Below, piece after piece: positions 9,286 through 17,993 of a DNA stretch of 43,134 nucleotides. Within the stretch, counting starts at the first letter, position 1, and each line of letters starts with the position of its first letter. This DNA comes from Actinomycetota bacterium (lineage in GTDB: Bacteria; Actinomycetota; JAUVYG01): contig JAUVYG010000006.1 of the NCBI GenBank assembly GCA_030603185.1, forward strand, positions 1 through 43,134, written 5' to 3'. The notes beneath the pieces are model-generated. The model did not search any database and was not told the origin of the DNA. It worked only from the letters and a program-made list of their open reading frames with translations. The position numbers were made by a program, and so were the translations under genes.

Positions 9286-10793
9286 TGATGCTTCAGGGGA
9301 CCGGCTCGAATGTAGGCAAGTCTGTTCTGACCGCCGCTGTAATACGGATACTCAAACGTCGAGGGCTATCGGTTGCCCCCTTCAAGGCGCAGAACATGTC
9401 TAACAACTCGGGTGTTACGGTAACCGGCGGAGAACTAGGGCGTGCCCAGGTAGTACAGGCCATGGCTGCCGGTATTGAGCCAGATACCAGGATGAATCCG
9501 ATTCTCCTAAAGCCTCAGGGTGACTCTGTATCCCAAGTAGTGGTCGAGGGCGAGGTGTGGCGCACGCTTAGCGCGACCGAATACCACTCCGCCAAGGGTG
9601 AACTCTGGCCGGTCGTCACAAGGAATCTTGAGGCACTTCAGGATGAGTTCGACGTGGTCGTGATCGAGGGAGCCGGAAGTCCGGCCGAGATCAACCTGCG
9701 GGACACAGACATTGTGAACATGGAGGTGGCTCTACACGCAAAAGCCCCTGTTTACCTGGTGGGTGACATAAACAATGGCGGTGTGTTCGCTTGGCTATAT
9801 GGAACGTATGAGTTGTTGTCCGAAACTGAAAAGGAACTGGTCGCCGGGTTCATCATCAACAAATTCCGCGGCGACCGCGCACTTCTAGAGTCTGGCCTTG
9901 AATGGCTCACCGAAAAGACCGGAGTGCCAGTCACAGGTGTGATCGAATACATAGAAGATATTGGGATCGCCGAGGAAGACAGCCTCGGGATCCCTGCTCC
10001 TGCGGCGAGCCCGACCGACTCTGATGATGGTGGGCTGATCAAGGGCCCGATAGAAGTGGCTGTGGTCAGGCTCCCCCGAATCTCCAACTTCACCGACATA
10101 GATGCGCTAAAGGGTGACCAGAGATTCAAGGTGCGTTGGGTAGAACCGGGTCGGCCGATCCTGTCCAATAGCGGTCGGGCTCCTGATGTGGTCATAATTC
10201 CGGGTTCGAAGACGACCATTAAGGATCTGGCGACTTTGCGCAGCTCAGGGGCGGTTGAGATGATCTTGGAATGCCATTCCAAGGGAAGTACGGTCATCGG
10301 CCTTTGCGGAGGTTTCCAGATGCTGGGCCGTCGCATTCATGATGACCAGGGAATCGAGGCGGAGGCTGGCACCACAGTAGAGGGGCTTGGCCTGCTAGAT
10401 ACTGCTACCTACTTCGAGGCTCACAAGACCCTGGAGAGGACCAAGGCCTCCATCGCTGAATCAGCACCTATTTCCAGCTCGAACGGTGAGATCAGCGGTT
10501 ACGAGATACATATGGGAAGAACCCAACTGCTCAATGGTGCGAACCCACTGTTCACGCTGGAAGACGGGCGCCCCGAAGGAGCCATCAGCAGGGATGCAAA
10601 GTGTTTCGGCAGCTATCTACATGGCCTGTTCGACGAATCGACAGTCAGGGACATTCTTGTTCAGCTGATTCATGCGACTCCAGCTCCGGCAGAGAGTGTG
10701 TCTCACTCTCAGATCGAGGAGGCCGCACTCAACCGACTGGCCGATATTGTCGAGCGGGATCTCGATATCGACTCGATGATAGCGAGCATATGA
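9276..10793 (+). CDS. cbiP: Cobyric acid synthase CbiP/CobQ
   Basis: MLQGTGSNVGKSVLTAAVIRILKRRGLSVAPFKAQNMSNNSGVT...IGLCGGFQMLG...YEIHMGRTQ. Confidence 0.95.
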   Translation: MGVMMLQGTGSNVGKSVLTAAVIRILKRRGLSVAPFKAQNMSNNSGVTVTGGELGRAQVVQAMAAGIEPDTRMNPILLKPQGDSVSQVVVEGEVWRTLSATEYHSAKGELWPVVTRNLEALQDEFDVVVIEGAGSPAEINLRDTDIVNMEVALHAKAPVYLVGDINNGGVFAWLYGTYELLSETEKELVAGFIINKFRGDRALLESGLEWLTEKTGVPVTGVIEYIEDIGIAEEDSLGIPAPAASPTDSDDGGLIKGPIEVAVVRLPRISNFTDIDALKGDQRFKVRWVEPGRPILSNSGRAPDVVIIPGSKTTIKDLATLRSSGAVEMILECHSKGSTVIGLCGGFQMLGRRIHDDQGIEAEAGTTVEGLGLLDTATYFEAHKTLERTKASIAESAPISSSNGEISGYEIHMGRTQLLNGANPLFTLEDGRPEGAISRDAKCFGSYLHGLFDESTVRDILVQLIHATPAPAESVSHSQIEEAALNRLADIVERDLDIDSMIASI

Positions 10794-12214
10794 GCACAAC
10801 AACATTGCCACGGGTGGTCATCGCGGCCCCCGCTAGTGGGTCTGGAAAGACGACTGTATCGATGGGTCTTGTGGCCTCGCTGAAAGAGCGAGGCATGACA
10901 GTGGCCCCGTACAAGGTCGGACCGGACTACATCGATCCTGCTTTTCACAGCGTTGCCGCAGGCAGGGTCAGCCGTAACCTCGACAGCTGGCTGACCGGAA
11001 AAGACGGCGTCAAAGAGTCCTTTACTCGCGGAGCCGCGGACGCTGATATTGCGGTCATCGAGGGTGTGATGGGTCTGTTCGACGGTCGGGGCGCCAACAT
11101 GATGGATGGCAGCACCGCCGAGATCGCGTCCCTTCTAGGCTCCCCGGTGCTGCTGGTGCTGGACTCCAAGGGTATGTCCGGCTCCGCGGCCGCCCTCGTT
11201 AATGGCTTTGCCTCTATGAGGCCGGACGTCCGCGTCGCCGGCGTCATATTGAACAACGTAGCCTCCGAGAACCATGGGAAAGTGATCACCGAAGCGATCG
11301 AGAGTGAGACGGGGATCCCGGTCCTCGGAAGGCTCCCACGCACCGAAGGGATTCGTCTTCCTGAGCGGCATTTAGGGCTGGTTCCCGCACAAGAGAGCGA
11401 GTCGACCAAAGAGGTGATCGCCCAGGCCGGGAAGATGATCGACCGGCATGTTGATGTGGACCGGATCATTGAGATAGCTAACAGCCGGGGGAATGAGCCG
11501 GTTGTCAGCGATGAGAGTTCTCACACTGCCCGGTTCGACGTTCGGATAGCCGTAGCTCGTGACGATGCGTTCAGTTTCTATTACGAAGAAGGTCTCGACG
11601 TCCTAAAAGAGCTCGGGGCCCAGCTTATCGATTTCAGTCCTCTTGACGACCCGCATCTGCCGGAGGTCGACGGGATCATCTTGGGCGGCGGCTTCCCGGA
11701 AGTGTTCGCTGCCAGGTTGAGCGGGAACAAGACCATGCGAAAGGACTTACTCAAGCATGTCCAAGGAGGGGGAGCCGTTTTCGCGGAATGCGGCGGCCTT
11801 ACCTATTTGTGTGACAGCCTGACCGACCTAGAGGGAGTTTCGCATGGCATGGTCGGCGCGATACCGGCCAATGCAGTAATGGGAAAGAAGCGGGCCGGCC
11901 TCGGGTACAAGGCTCTCACGACCGGCACAGACTCCCCGGTGGGACCAAGCGGCACCGAGCTTCGAGCACATGAGTTCCATTGGTCATCGCTGCATCCACT
12001 TGAGGACAGCATGTTCATTGCCGGTGGTCCGACCCATAACGGTATCGACTGGGAAGACGCTTTCGAGGTTGTCAGTAGCGCGGGCTCCAGTTCTATCGAT
12101 GGATTGGTAGGTCGGGTCGGAGACAACCCCCCCAATGTCATAGCCAGTTATATGCATATTCACTTTGGCGGCTCGAAGGCAGCCGCCCAGTCGTTTCTGG
12201 AGGCTTCATCGTGA
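10790..12214 (+). CDS. cbiA: Cobyrinic acid a,c-diamide synthase CbiA/CobB
   Basis: MSTTTLPRVVIAAPASGSGKTTVSMGLVASLKERGMTVAPYKVGPDYIDPAFHSVAAGR...; ATGA overlap with cbiP. The track ORF from 10601 is over-extended. Confidence 0.93.
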   Translation: MSTTTLPRVVIAAPASGSGKTTVSMGLVASLKERGMTVAPYKVGPDYIDPAFHSVAAGRVSRNLDSWLTGKDGVKESFTRGAADADIAVIEGVMGLFDGRGANMMDGSTAEIASLLGSPVLLVLDSKGMSGSAAALVNGFASMRPDVRVAGVILNNVASENHGKVITEAIESETGIPVLGRLPRTEGIRLPERHLGLVPAQESESTKEVIAQAGKMIDRHVDVDRIIEIANSRGNEPVVSDESSHTARFDVRIAVARDDAFSFYYEEGLDVLKELGAQLIDFSPLDDPHLPEVDGIILGGGFPEVFAARLSGNKTMRKDLLKHVQGGGAVFAECGGLTYLCDSLTDLEGVSHGMVGAIPANAVMGKKRAGLGYKALTTGTDSPVGPSGTELRAHEFHWSSLHPLEDSMFIAGGPTHNGIDWEDAFEVVSSAGSSSIDGLVGRVGDNPPNVIASYMHIHFGGSKAAAQSFLEASS

Positions 12215-12756
12215 TAACTATGGTCCTCGGTGGCACCAGAAGCGGTAAAAGTAACTACGGTCAGAAAATCGCCACTGATCTGGGCGAGAAGACAGGTCTG
12301 CCCATCACTTACGTGGCCACGGGAGTCAGGACCGACGATGAGATGGCTCGCAGGATCGAGAAGCATCAAGAAGACCGACCGAATGATTGGGAGACCGAGG
12401 AGATATCGAATGCATTGCCCGAGTTTGTAACCGATGCTTCAGGTGACGATCGCATCCTACTGATCGACTCGGTCGCAGAATGGATAAGCAACGAGCTTCT
12501 CGCGGACTGGGACGAAGACGACCCATTGCCGGCCGAGAAACACGCGGAGTCTCGCATCGCCCAGCTGGTACAAGAACTGAGCGCCTCCAAGTGCCATGTC
12601 GTGATCGTTGCCCATGAAGTGGGTCAGGGTGTGGTGCCTCCGTTCGTGCTCGGTCGGGTGTTCCGGGATATCAATGGCCATATGAACCAAGAGCTGGCGG
12701 CGGCCTGTGATGATGTGTGGCTGTCCACCGCCGGCATACCGGTCAGGATCAAATAA
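12211..12756 (+). CDS. cobU: Adenosylcobinamide kinase/adenosylcobinamide-phosphate guanylyltransferase CobU
   Basis: MVLGGTRSGKSNYGQKIA...TYVATGVRTDDEMARRIEKHQEDRPNDWETEE...; GTG start. Confidence 0.93.
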   Translation: MITMVLGGTRSGKSNYGQKIATDLGEKTGLPITYVATGVRTDDEMARRIEKHQEDRPNDWETEEISNALPEFVTDASGDDRILLIDSVAEWISNELLADWDEDDPLPAEKHAESRIAQLVQELSASKCHVVIVAHEVGQGVVPPFVLGRVFRDINGHMNQELAAACDDVWLSTAGIPVRIK

Positions 12757-13499
12757 TGAGGGGACTTTTCGTAGCCCTGCGCTTTCTGACTATCCTGCCC
12801 GTCGGAAGACCGAAAGACTCGGACAACATGTCATCATCACTGATCTACTTCCCGTTCGTGGGACTTGTGATCGGGCTGGGTGCAGCAGTTCTGGCCGGTC
12901 TACTTGATGGACTGGTCCCGACCCTCGTCATGGCATCCGTGGTCGTCATCTACATGGTAGGGATCACAGGTGGACTTCACTGGGACGGAGTAGCTGATAC
13001 CTGCGACGGAGTGTTCGCTCCAAGGACCAGAGATGAACGACTGGCCATAATGAAGGACAGCACGGTCGGGGCGTTCGGTCTGATCGGAGTCGTGCTCGGT
13101 CTTCTTTTCTACTTCACACTGATCGCCGCTATCCACCCCAGTCTCATGATCGCTATCGTCCTTGTCGTCCCGGTCGTTGGAAGGTGGACCATGGTCCTGG
13201 CTATAGGGCTTTTCCCCTACGCGCGGAAAGAGGGTATGGGGGGGCTGTTTCAGAAGCTGCCCACAGTGATCATTCTCACCACGACACTCGTGAGCCTGGC
13301 ATTCGTGTTGCTGGCCTTGTCGGTGGACGGTCTGATGCTCGCTGCCGGATCGGTCGCCCTGACGTTACTCTTTGGCTGGTGGATATCACGTCGTCTCGGC
13401 GGACTCACCGGTGATATCTACGGGGCGATGGGAGTACTAGCTGAACTGGTATTCCTATTCGCGGTCGTCATCGCCTCATCGTCAGGGATGTTCAGTTGA
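12756..13499 (+). CDS. cobS: Adenosylcobinamide-GDP ribazoletransferase CobS
   Basis: MRGLFVALRFLTILPVGRP...GGLHWDGVADTCDGVFAPRTRDERLAIMKDSTVGAFG; ATG at 12756 overlaps the cobU stop by 1 nt (TAATG). Confidence 0.93.
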   Translation: MRGLFVALRFLTILPVGRPKDSDNMSSSLIYFPFVGLVIGLGAAVLAGLLDGLVPTLVMASVVVIYMVGITGGLHWDGVADTCDGVFAPRTRDERLAIMKDSTVGAFGLIGVVLGLLFYFTLIAAIHPSLMIAIVLVVPVVGRWTMVLAIGLFPYARKEGMGGLFQKLPTVIILTTTLVSLAFVLLALSVDGLMLAAGSVALTLLFGWWISRRLGGLTGDIYGAMGVLAELVFLFAVVIASSSGMFS

Positions 13500-14446
13500 T
13501 CCCGACTCAGCTGGCATTGGTCATATTGATCGCCTTGTTGCTCGACTTGATGGTCGGGGATCCCAAGGGAAAGCTACATCCGGTTGTTTGGATCGGCTCA
13601 CTGATCGGGGGGATCAGCAGTCTGGCTGCTGGTCGCTCAAAGAGCTCGCAGTTCATTATCGGAGCTGTTGCTTTGCTGGCCTCAATGATCGTTTCTTACG
13701 GCATTACCTTTGGAGTAGTCCAGATGCTGGAAGGCCTGCCCGTGGCGCTGAAGCTACTGCTGCTCGGATATCTGCTCAAGCTGGCCATAGCCCCGGCAGG
13801 ACTAATCAAGACAGGACATAAAGTGGCGATCAGTCTTTCGCGTGGTCGGTTGGATGAAGCCAGGAAAGAGCTAAGATCCCTTGTAAGCAGGCCGACGGAC
13901 GGGCTGTCCGTCGGTGAGGTCAGCGCCGCTGGAATAGAGTCGGTGTCCGAGAACATCACAGATGCTGTTGTTGCTCCCCTGTTCTACTTCGTGCTGTTCG
14001 GGCTCCCCGGTGCATGGGCCTATCGGGCAGTTAATACGGCTGATGCCATGATCGGATACCGGGGGGAGCATGAGTGGACCGGGAAGGTGGCCGCCCGCGT
14101 CGATGATGTTCTGAATCTAATACCAGCGCGGGCGGCGGCCGTGACCCTGTGTATCAGCACGGCCCTTCTTGGTAGGGACATACGCGCCGCGGTCAGAGCA
14201 CTTCTGAGAGACCGCGGCGCCACCGACAGCCCCAATGCCGGATGGACGATGGCTCCAACGGCCGGTGCTCTTGGAGTTCGCCTCGAGAAGCCCGGTCAGT
14301 ATGTGCTTGGGGCAGAATACCGACCTCCTACATACCGGGACCTCAGTGCATCCCTGCCCCTTGCTGGGTTAACAATGGTTATGTCTGCCGTGATACTCGC
14401 TGCAATCCCTTTCGTTCTGGGGACTCCGGGAATCGTGAGTCTCTAG
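13496..14446 (+). CDS. cbiB: Adenosylcobinamide-phosphate synthase CbiB/CobD-type
   Basis: LLLDLMVGDPKGKLHPVVWIGSLIG...ESVSENITDAVVAPLFYFVLFGLPGAWAYRAVNTADAMIGYRGEHEWTGKVAARVDDVLNLIPAR; TTG start overlaps the cobS stop. Confidence 0.92.
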   Translation: MIPTQLALVILIALLLDLMVGDPKGKLHPVVWIGSLIGGISSLAAGRSKSSQFIIGAVALLASMIVSYGITFGVVQMLEGLPVALKLLLLGYLLKLAIAPAGLIKTGHKVAISLSRGRLDEARKELRSLVSRPTDGLSVGEVSAAGIESVSENITDAVVAPLFYFVLFGLPGAWAYRAVNTADAMIGYRGEHEWTGKVAARVDDVLNLIPARAAAVTLCISTALLGRDIRAAVRALLRDRGATDSPNAGWTMAPTAGALGVRLEKPGQYVLGAEYRPPTYRDLSASLPLAGLTMVMSAVILAAIPFVLGTPGIVSL

Positions 14447-14447
14447 G

Positions 14448-15593
14448 GTGGATAAACCACTCTTGAACCCCCGGGGGGCGATCGGCGACGTCGAACCCGG
14501 AATACATGGTGGTACTGACTCGCACGAGAGTAGCTACCTCGGCGTTGATGAGTCTAAGATCATTGATTTTTCTGCCAGCGTCTCACCTTATGGGCCGTCC
14601 CCAAAGGTGATTGAGGCGATTCGCGCTATCGATCTGTCCGCCTATCCTGATCCCGGCGCGCCTGGCTTGACCGCCGATATCGCTGCAACGGTCAGCACCG
14701 AACTCGGCGTTTCAATAGGACCGGATCAGGTCATTTCGACAGCGGGTTCAGTCGAGCTTCTTTCTTTGGTAGCGTCCGCCTATCTTGAACCGGGACGCAG
14801 ACTTCTTACTTTGGACCCACATTTCGGCGAGTATCATCCACCGGCTCAGACGATGGGCGCTGGGGTAGAGGCCTATCCGCTCAGCCATGACACCAACACT
14901 GGTTTGTTCTCGCTGAACGAAGAGGAATTCATCGAATGGATCCGACCTAGACTGCCTGCGGTCGTACTGCTGAACGATCCGCACAACCCGACCGGTCTTT
15001 CCTTTTCAGAGTCCTTGATCGAAGGAGTTCTGGACCTTGATGGTGAGGTTCTGGTGGTTGTGGATGAGGCGTATCGGGACTTCACGGCCTCTCCAAAGAA
15101 TCTCAGATCTCAGCTTGCTAGCGGACGGTTGATTCTGATGAGATCCCTTACCAAGGTTCATGCGATGGCCGGACTACGACTAGGTTACGGGGTGAGCTCA
15201 CCCGAGATAATCCAATGCTTGCGAACCGTCCAGCCCCCTTGGACTGTCAGCTCTGTAGCGCAAGCTGCGGGGAGGGCAGCCCTAGCCGACACGGATTGGT
15301 CGAGGGGAAATATAAATAGACTGAGGGAAGAAAAGGAATTCCTGGTAGCCGGGTTGAAAAGCGCCGGACAAAAGGTCCTGCCATCGAGCGCCAACTTCTT
15401 TCTGCTCGATTTCAGTGAAGAACAGGGTCAAGCAGGTGCACTTCGTCAGTATCTGCTGAGTAACCGGGTGCGGGTGCGATCATGTGAGAGCTTCGGACTT
15501 TCGGACCACATAAGGATCTCGCCCCGAGGGCGTGTGGACAACGAACGTTTACTGGAGCTGGTGAGCTCTTACTCCGTTGACCGGAATCGCTAG
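14448..15593 (+). CDS. cobD: Class I/II aminotransferase, likely L-threonine-O-3-phosphate decarboxylase (CobD)
   Basis: IHGGTDSHESSYLGVDESKIIDFSASVSPYGPSPKVIEAI...LNDPHNPTGLSFS...VVVDEAYRDF...LIRSLTK-like PLP region; last gene of the B12 operon. HisC-like specificity cannot be excluded. Confidence 0.82.
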   Translation: MDKPLLNPRGAIGDVEPGIHGGTDSHESSYLGVDESKIIDFSASVSPYGPSPKVIEAIRAIDLSAYPDPGAPGLTADIAATVSTELGVSIGPDQVISTAGSVELLSLVASAYLEPGRRLLTLDPHFGEYHPPAQTMGAGVEAYPLSHDTNTGLFSLNEEEFIEWIRPRLPAVVLLNDPHNPTGLSFSESLIEGVLDLDGEVLVVVDEAYRDFTASPKNLRSQLASGRLILMRSLTKVHAMAGLRLGYGVSSPEIIQCLRTVQPPWTVSSVAQAAGRAALADTDWSRGNINRLREEKEFLVAGLKSAGQKVLPSSANFFLLDFSEEQGQAGALRQYLLSNRVRVRSCESFGLSDHIRISPRGRVDNERLLELVSSYSVDRNR

Positions 15594-15633
15594 TGCCCGA
15601 CAATGCTTGGTATCGGCGGTTTAATCGCGACCC

Positions 15634-17634
15634 TTAGGAGACGCGCACTCTGTTTCCGCCAAAGTCTCTAGCTTTTTCCATGCGCGACATTCCCTCGGCA
15701 ATATTCTCATCGATCGTACCGCCACCGAACGAGGTCATGATGCCAGAGCTCACGGTCACCTCAACGCCTGAAAATGATGGTGATATCTCTTTCTCGACCC
15801 TCTGCCGAATCTGGTCTATCCAAGCGAAGGCTTCGTTCTTTTCGCTCTCGGGCAAGCAGATCGCGAAGTTGCCGTTCTCTAAGCGCCCAAGTATTCCTCC
15901 GCTTAATATGTCCTCATCGATCAGGGCAGAGATGGAACGCATGATCTGGTCCACCACGGTCTGTCCGACGGCATTCAAAAGATCGCCCCGGGAATCGATG
16001 TCCATCACGGCAAGGGTATAGGGCCGTCCGGTTCTACCGGCAAGGTCATGGAACAGGGCGGCCTGAGCGTGAAAGAATGCCCAGCTGTGACTTTCGGTCA
16101 ATTGATCGTAGAACTGTTTAGATGTGTTTTCCATGGCGGATAGCCCGATGAACGGGGCGCCGAGAGACTCACCTAACGTGTTCATTTCGCCGGCGACCTC
16201 CGCGGGATCTCTGTCGATCGAAACCGCTTGGATCACTCCTACCGGAGTATCGTTTTGGACTATCGGGTGGCACAGCCAGTTCACCCCCCGCGTCATAAAC
16301 TCGCATCCGTTGATGCTTCCATCTTCCCCTTGGGTCATGTCTGAGACCAGACAGCTGTGTCTGATCGATGGGCACTTTCTGGGGTCCTCAGGGAAACTGC
16401 AGTGGTCACCTGAGACCGAGTTCGAATCGACCTGAGAGCCGCTACTGTGAAGGGCGACCGTTAGGGCGCCGCTGGACTTGAATCGGCCATTGATGAAGTG
16501 AGTCGTCGCCTCGACCGCGTCATCAAGATCAATACTGGTTGAAACGGTGTGTATCAATTCTGGGATTGCGGTATCAGGAGGCTCCCGCGTTTCCTCTTCT
16601 TTCTTGAAAGAAGAGTGAAGGTGAATTCCGATCTCTCGAGCGTAGAGGCTCAGAAGTCTCTGCTCGTCGTCGGTGAACTCTGTATGATCGTTCCTGCAGG
16701 TGCCGAAAACCCCGGTCAACTCGTCCTGTTCATACAGGGGGACCAGGGCGCAGGCAGTGATGCCGTACTTGGCTGCGAGCTCGCTCTGACCCAGGGTCTT
16801 CGAGTCCACCATGTATAGAAAAGGCATCTGGTTGTGCTTCATGCGCTCGATGGCGGGAAGGTTCTTCACGACCTCTTCCCTTAAATGCTCGTAACTGTCA
16901 CCCGACTTTATCAGGAACTGAGAACTCGCTTGGAATCTGTCCCCATCCCAGCGGACCAGGAAGGCCGCGTGTGAGTCGAATATCTCGGTGGCTGTGTGCA
17001 GCGATTGGTAGACAACATTGTGGTGGTCGTCGCTGTCTTCGATCCTCGCACCTGCTTCTACTACCTCCATCAGCTTTTCCTGCTGCTCCTCCGCTAGGTC
17101 GGATTTAGTGTCGGCAATTTCCAGTCTGGACCTGACTGCTCGCGCGGCAAGAACCGAGAAGGCTCCCAGGGCCATTAGCTGGAGGCTGCGAGTTATGTAC
17201 GTGATCCAGTCAGGAGCGAGCCCTTCGAGGAAGAAGGGGGCCAGAAACTGGGCAGTGAAAGCAGTCTGAACGACAGCCCCAAAAATGATCTGCATGGACG
17301 GACGGAACAGAAAGAACGCGGCCAGCAGGGGGATGAGCCAGAGGATGAACATGGGGCTCGCAACGCCACCAGTGTAATAGTTGATCGCTGAGATCGTGGC
17401 TAGATACACGGCGATGGCTGAGCCCGCAATGAAACGACTGCGGAACGGGTCGTCGGTCAGATGGAACCAATAGACAGTCACGATGGCACCAAGAGATGCC
17501 AGCATCAAGACTATCTGCTGGTTCTCAACGTAGCCCGTGAACGCGGCAAAGGTTGAGGCTACAACGCCCCACCAGGCCAGGCCCTCGATGATATGTCTTG
17601 TTTGTCTTTCGGCGCTCGGAACTCTAGTTCTCAT
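15634..17634 (-). CDS. Membrane GAF-domain signalling protein with degenerate C-terminal GGDEF domain
   Basis: N-terminal multi-TM region, central GAF-like region(s), and a GGDEF-like fold (LAVMDIDSRGDLLNAVGQTVVDQIMRSISALI...GGILGRLENGNFAICLPE) with the GGDEF signature replaced by ENGNF. Confidence 0.8.
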   Translation of the reverse strand: MRTRVPSAERQTRHIIEGLAWWGVVASTFAAFTGYVENQQIVLMLASLGAIVTVYWFHLTDDPFRSRFIAGSAIAVYLATISAINYYTGGVASPMFILWLIPLLAAFFLFRPSMQIIFGAVVQTAFTAQFLAPFFLEGLAPDWITYITRSLQLMALGAFSVLAARAVRSRLEIADTKSDLAEEQQEKLMEVVEAGARIEDSDDHHNVVYQSLHTATEIFDSHAAFLVRWDGDRFQASSQFLIKSGDSYEHLREEVVKNLPAIERMKHNQMPFLYMVDSKTLGQSELAAKYGITACALVPLYEQDELTGVFGTCRNDHTEFTDDEQRLLSLYAREIGIHLHSSFKKEEETREPPDTAIPELIHTVSTSIDLDDAVEATTHFINGRFKSSGALTVALHSSGSQVDSNSVSGDHCSFPEDPRKCPSIRHSCLVSDMTQGEDGSINGCEFMTRGVNWLCHPIVQNDTPVGVIQAVSIDRDPAEVAGEMNTLGESLGAPFIGLSAMENTSKQFYDQLTESHSWAFFHAQAALFHDLAGRTGRPYTLAVMDIDSRGDLLNAVGQTVVDQIMRSISALIDEDILSGGILGRLENGNFAICLPESEKNEAFAWIDQIRQRVEKEISPSFSGVEVTVSSGIMTSFGGGTIDENIAEGMSRMEKARDFGGNRVRVS

Positions 17635-17750
17635 ATCTAGATTCTTATCGGCGGAATGGTCCGTTTGAGTTAGAGAGCTGGCCGAACTTACTTTTCACGG
17701 ATGAGGTGCTCTAGGGCCGAAGAGTGGGAATAAGGAATTAGGTGATTACG

Positions 17751-17993
17751 ATGTTAACTGAAACTGATCGACAAAAATTACATACTGACTGCAAGCAGTT
17801 CGAGTGGGAGATCGAGGAAGACGTGAACGTCATCGCGTACGACAGAATGGAAGTCGATGTTACCTATGTCCCAAACTGCCGCGCAGGTCATACCATGTCC
17901 ACCTGCAAGAGTGCGTTTTGCCCATTCTATGTAAAAGGGCACCATGATAACGCTTACCCGGGTGTTGAGCTGGAGGCAAAGGCCTATGGCTGA
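17751..17993 (+). CDS. Small Cys/His-rich protein of unknown function
   Basis: MLTETDRQKLHTDCKQFEW...NCRAGHTMSTCKSAFCPFYVKGHHDNAYPG; AAGGA upstream of ATG 17751 (track start is GTG 17742); stop overlaps the next start. Confidence 0.65.
   Translation: MLTETDRQKLHTDCKQFEWEIEEDVNVIAYDRMEVDVTYVPNCRAGHTMSTCKSAFCPFYVKGHHDNAYPGVELEAKAYG

Noticed and set aside
10601-10789. N-terminal extension of the cbiA ORF
   Set aside because: Overlaps the cbiP coding sequence; the homologous protein starts at MSTTTLPRVVIAAPASGSGKTT (10790) with an ATGA overlap.
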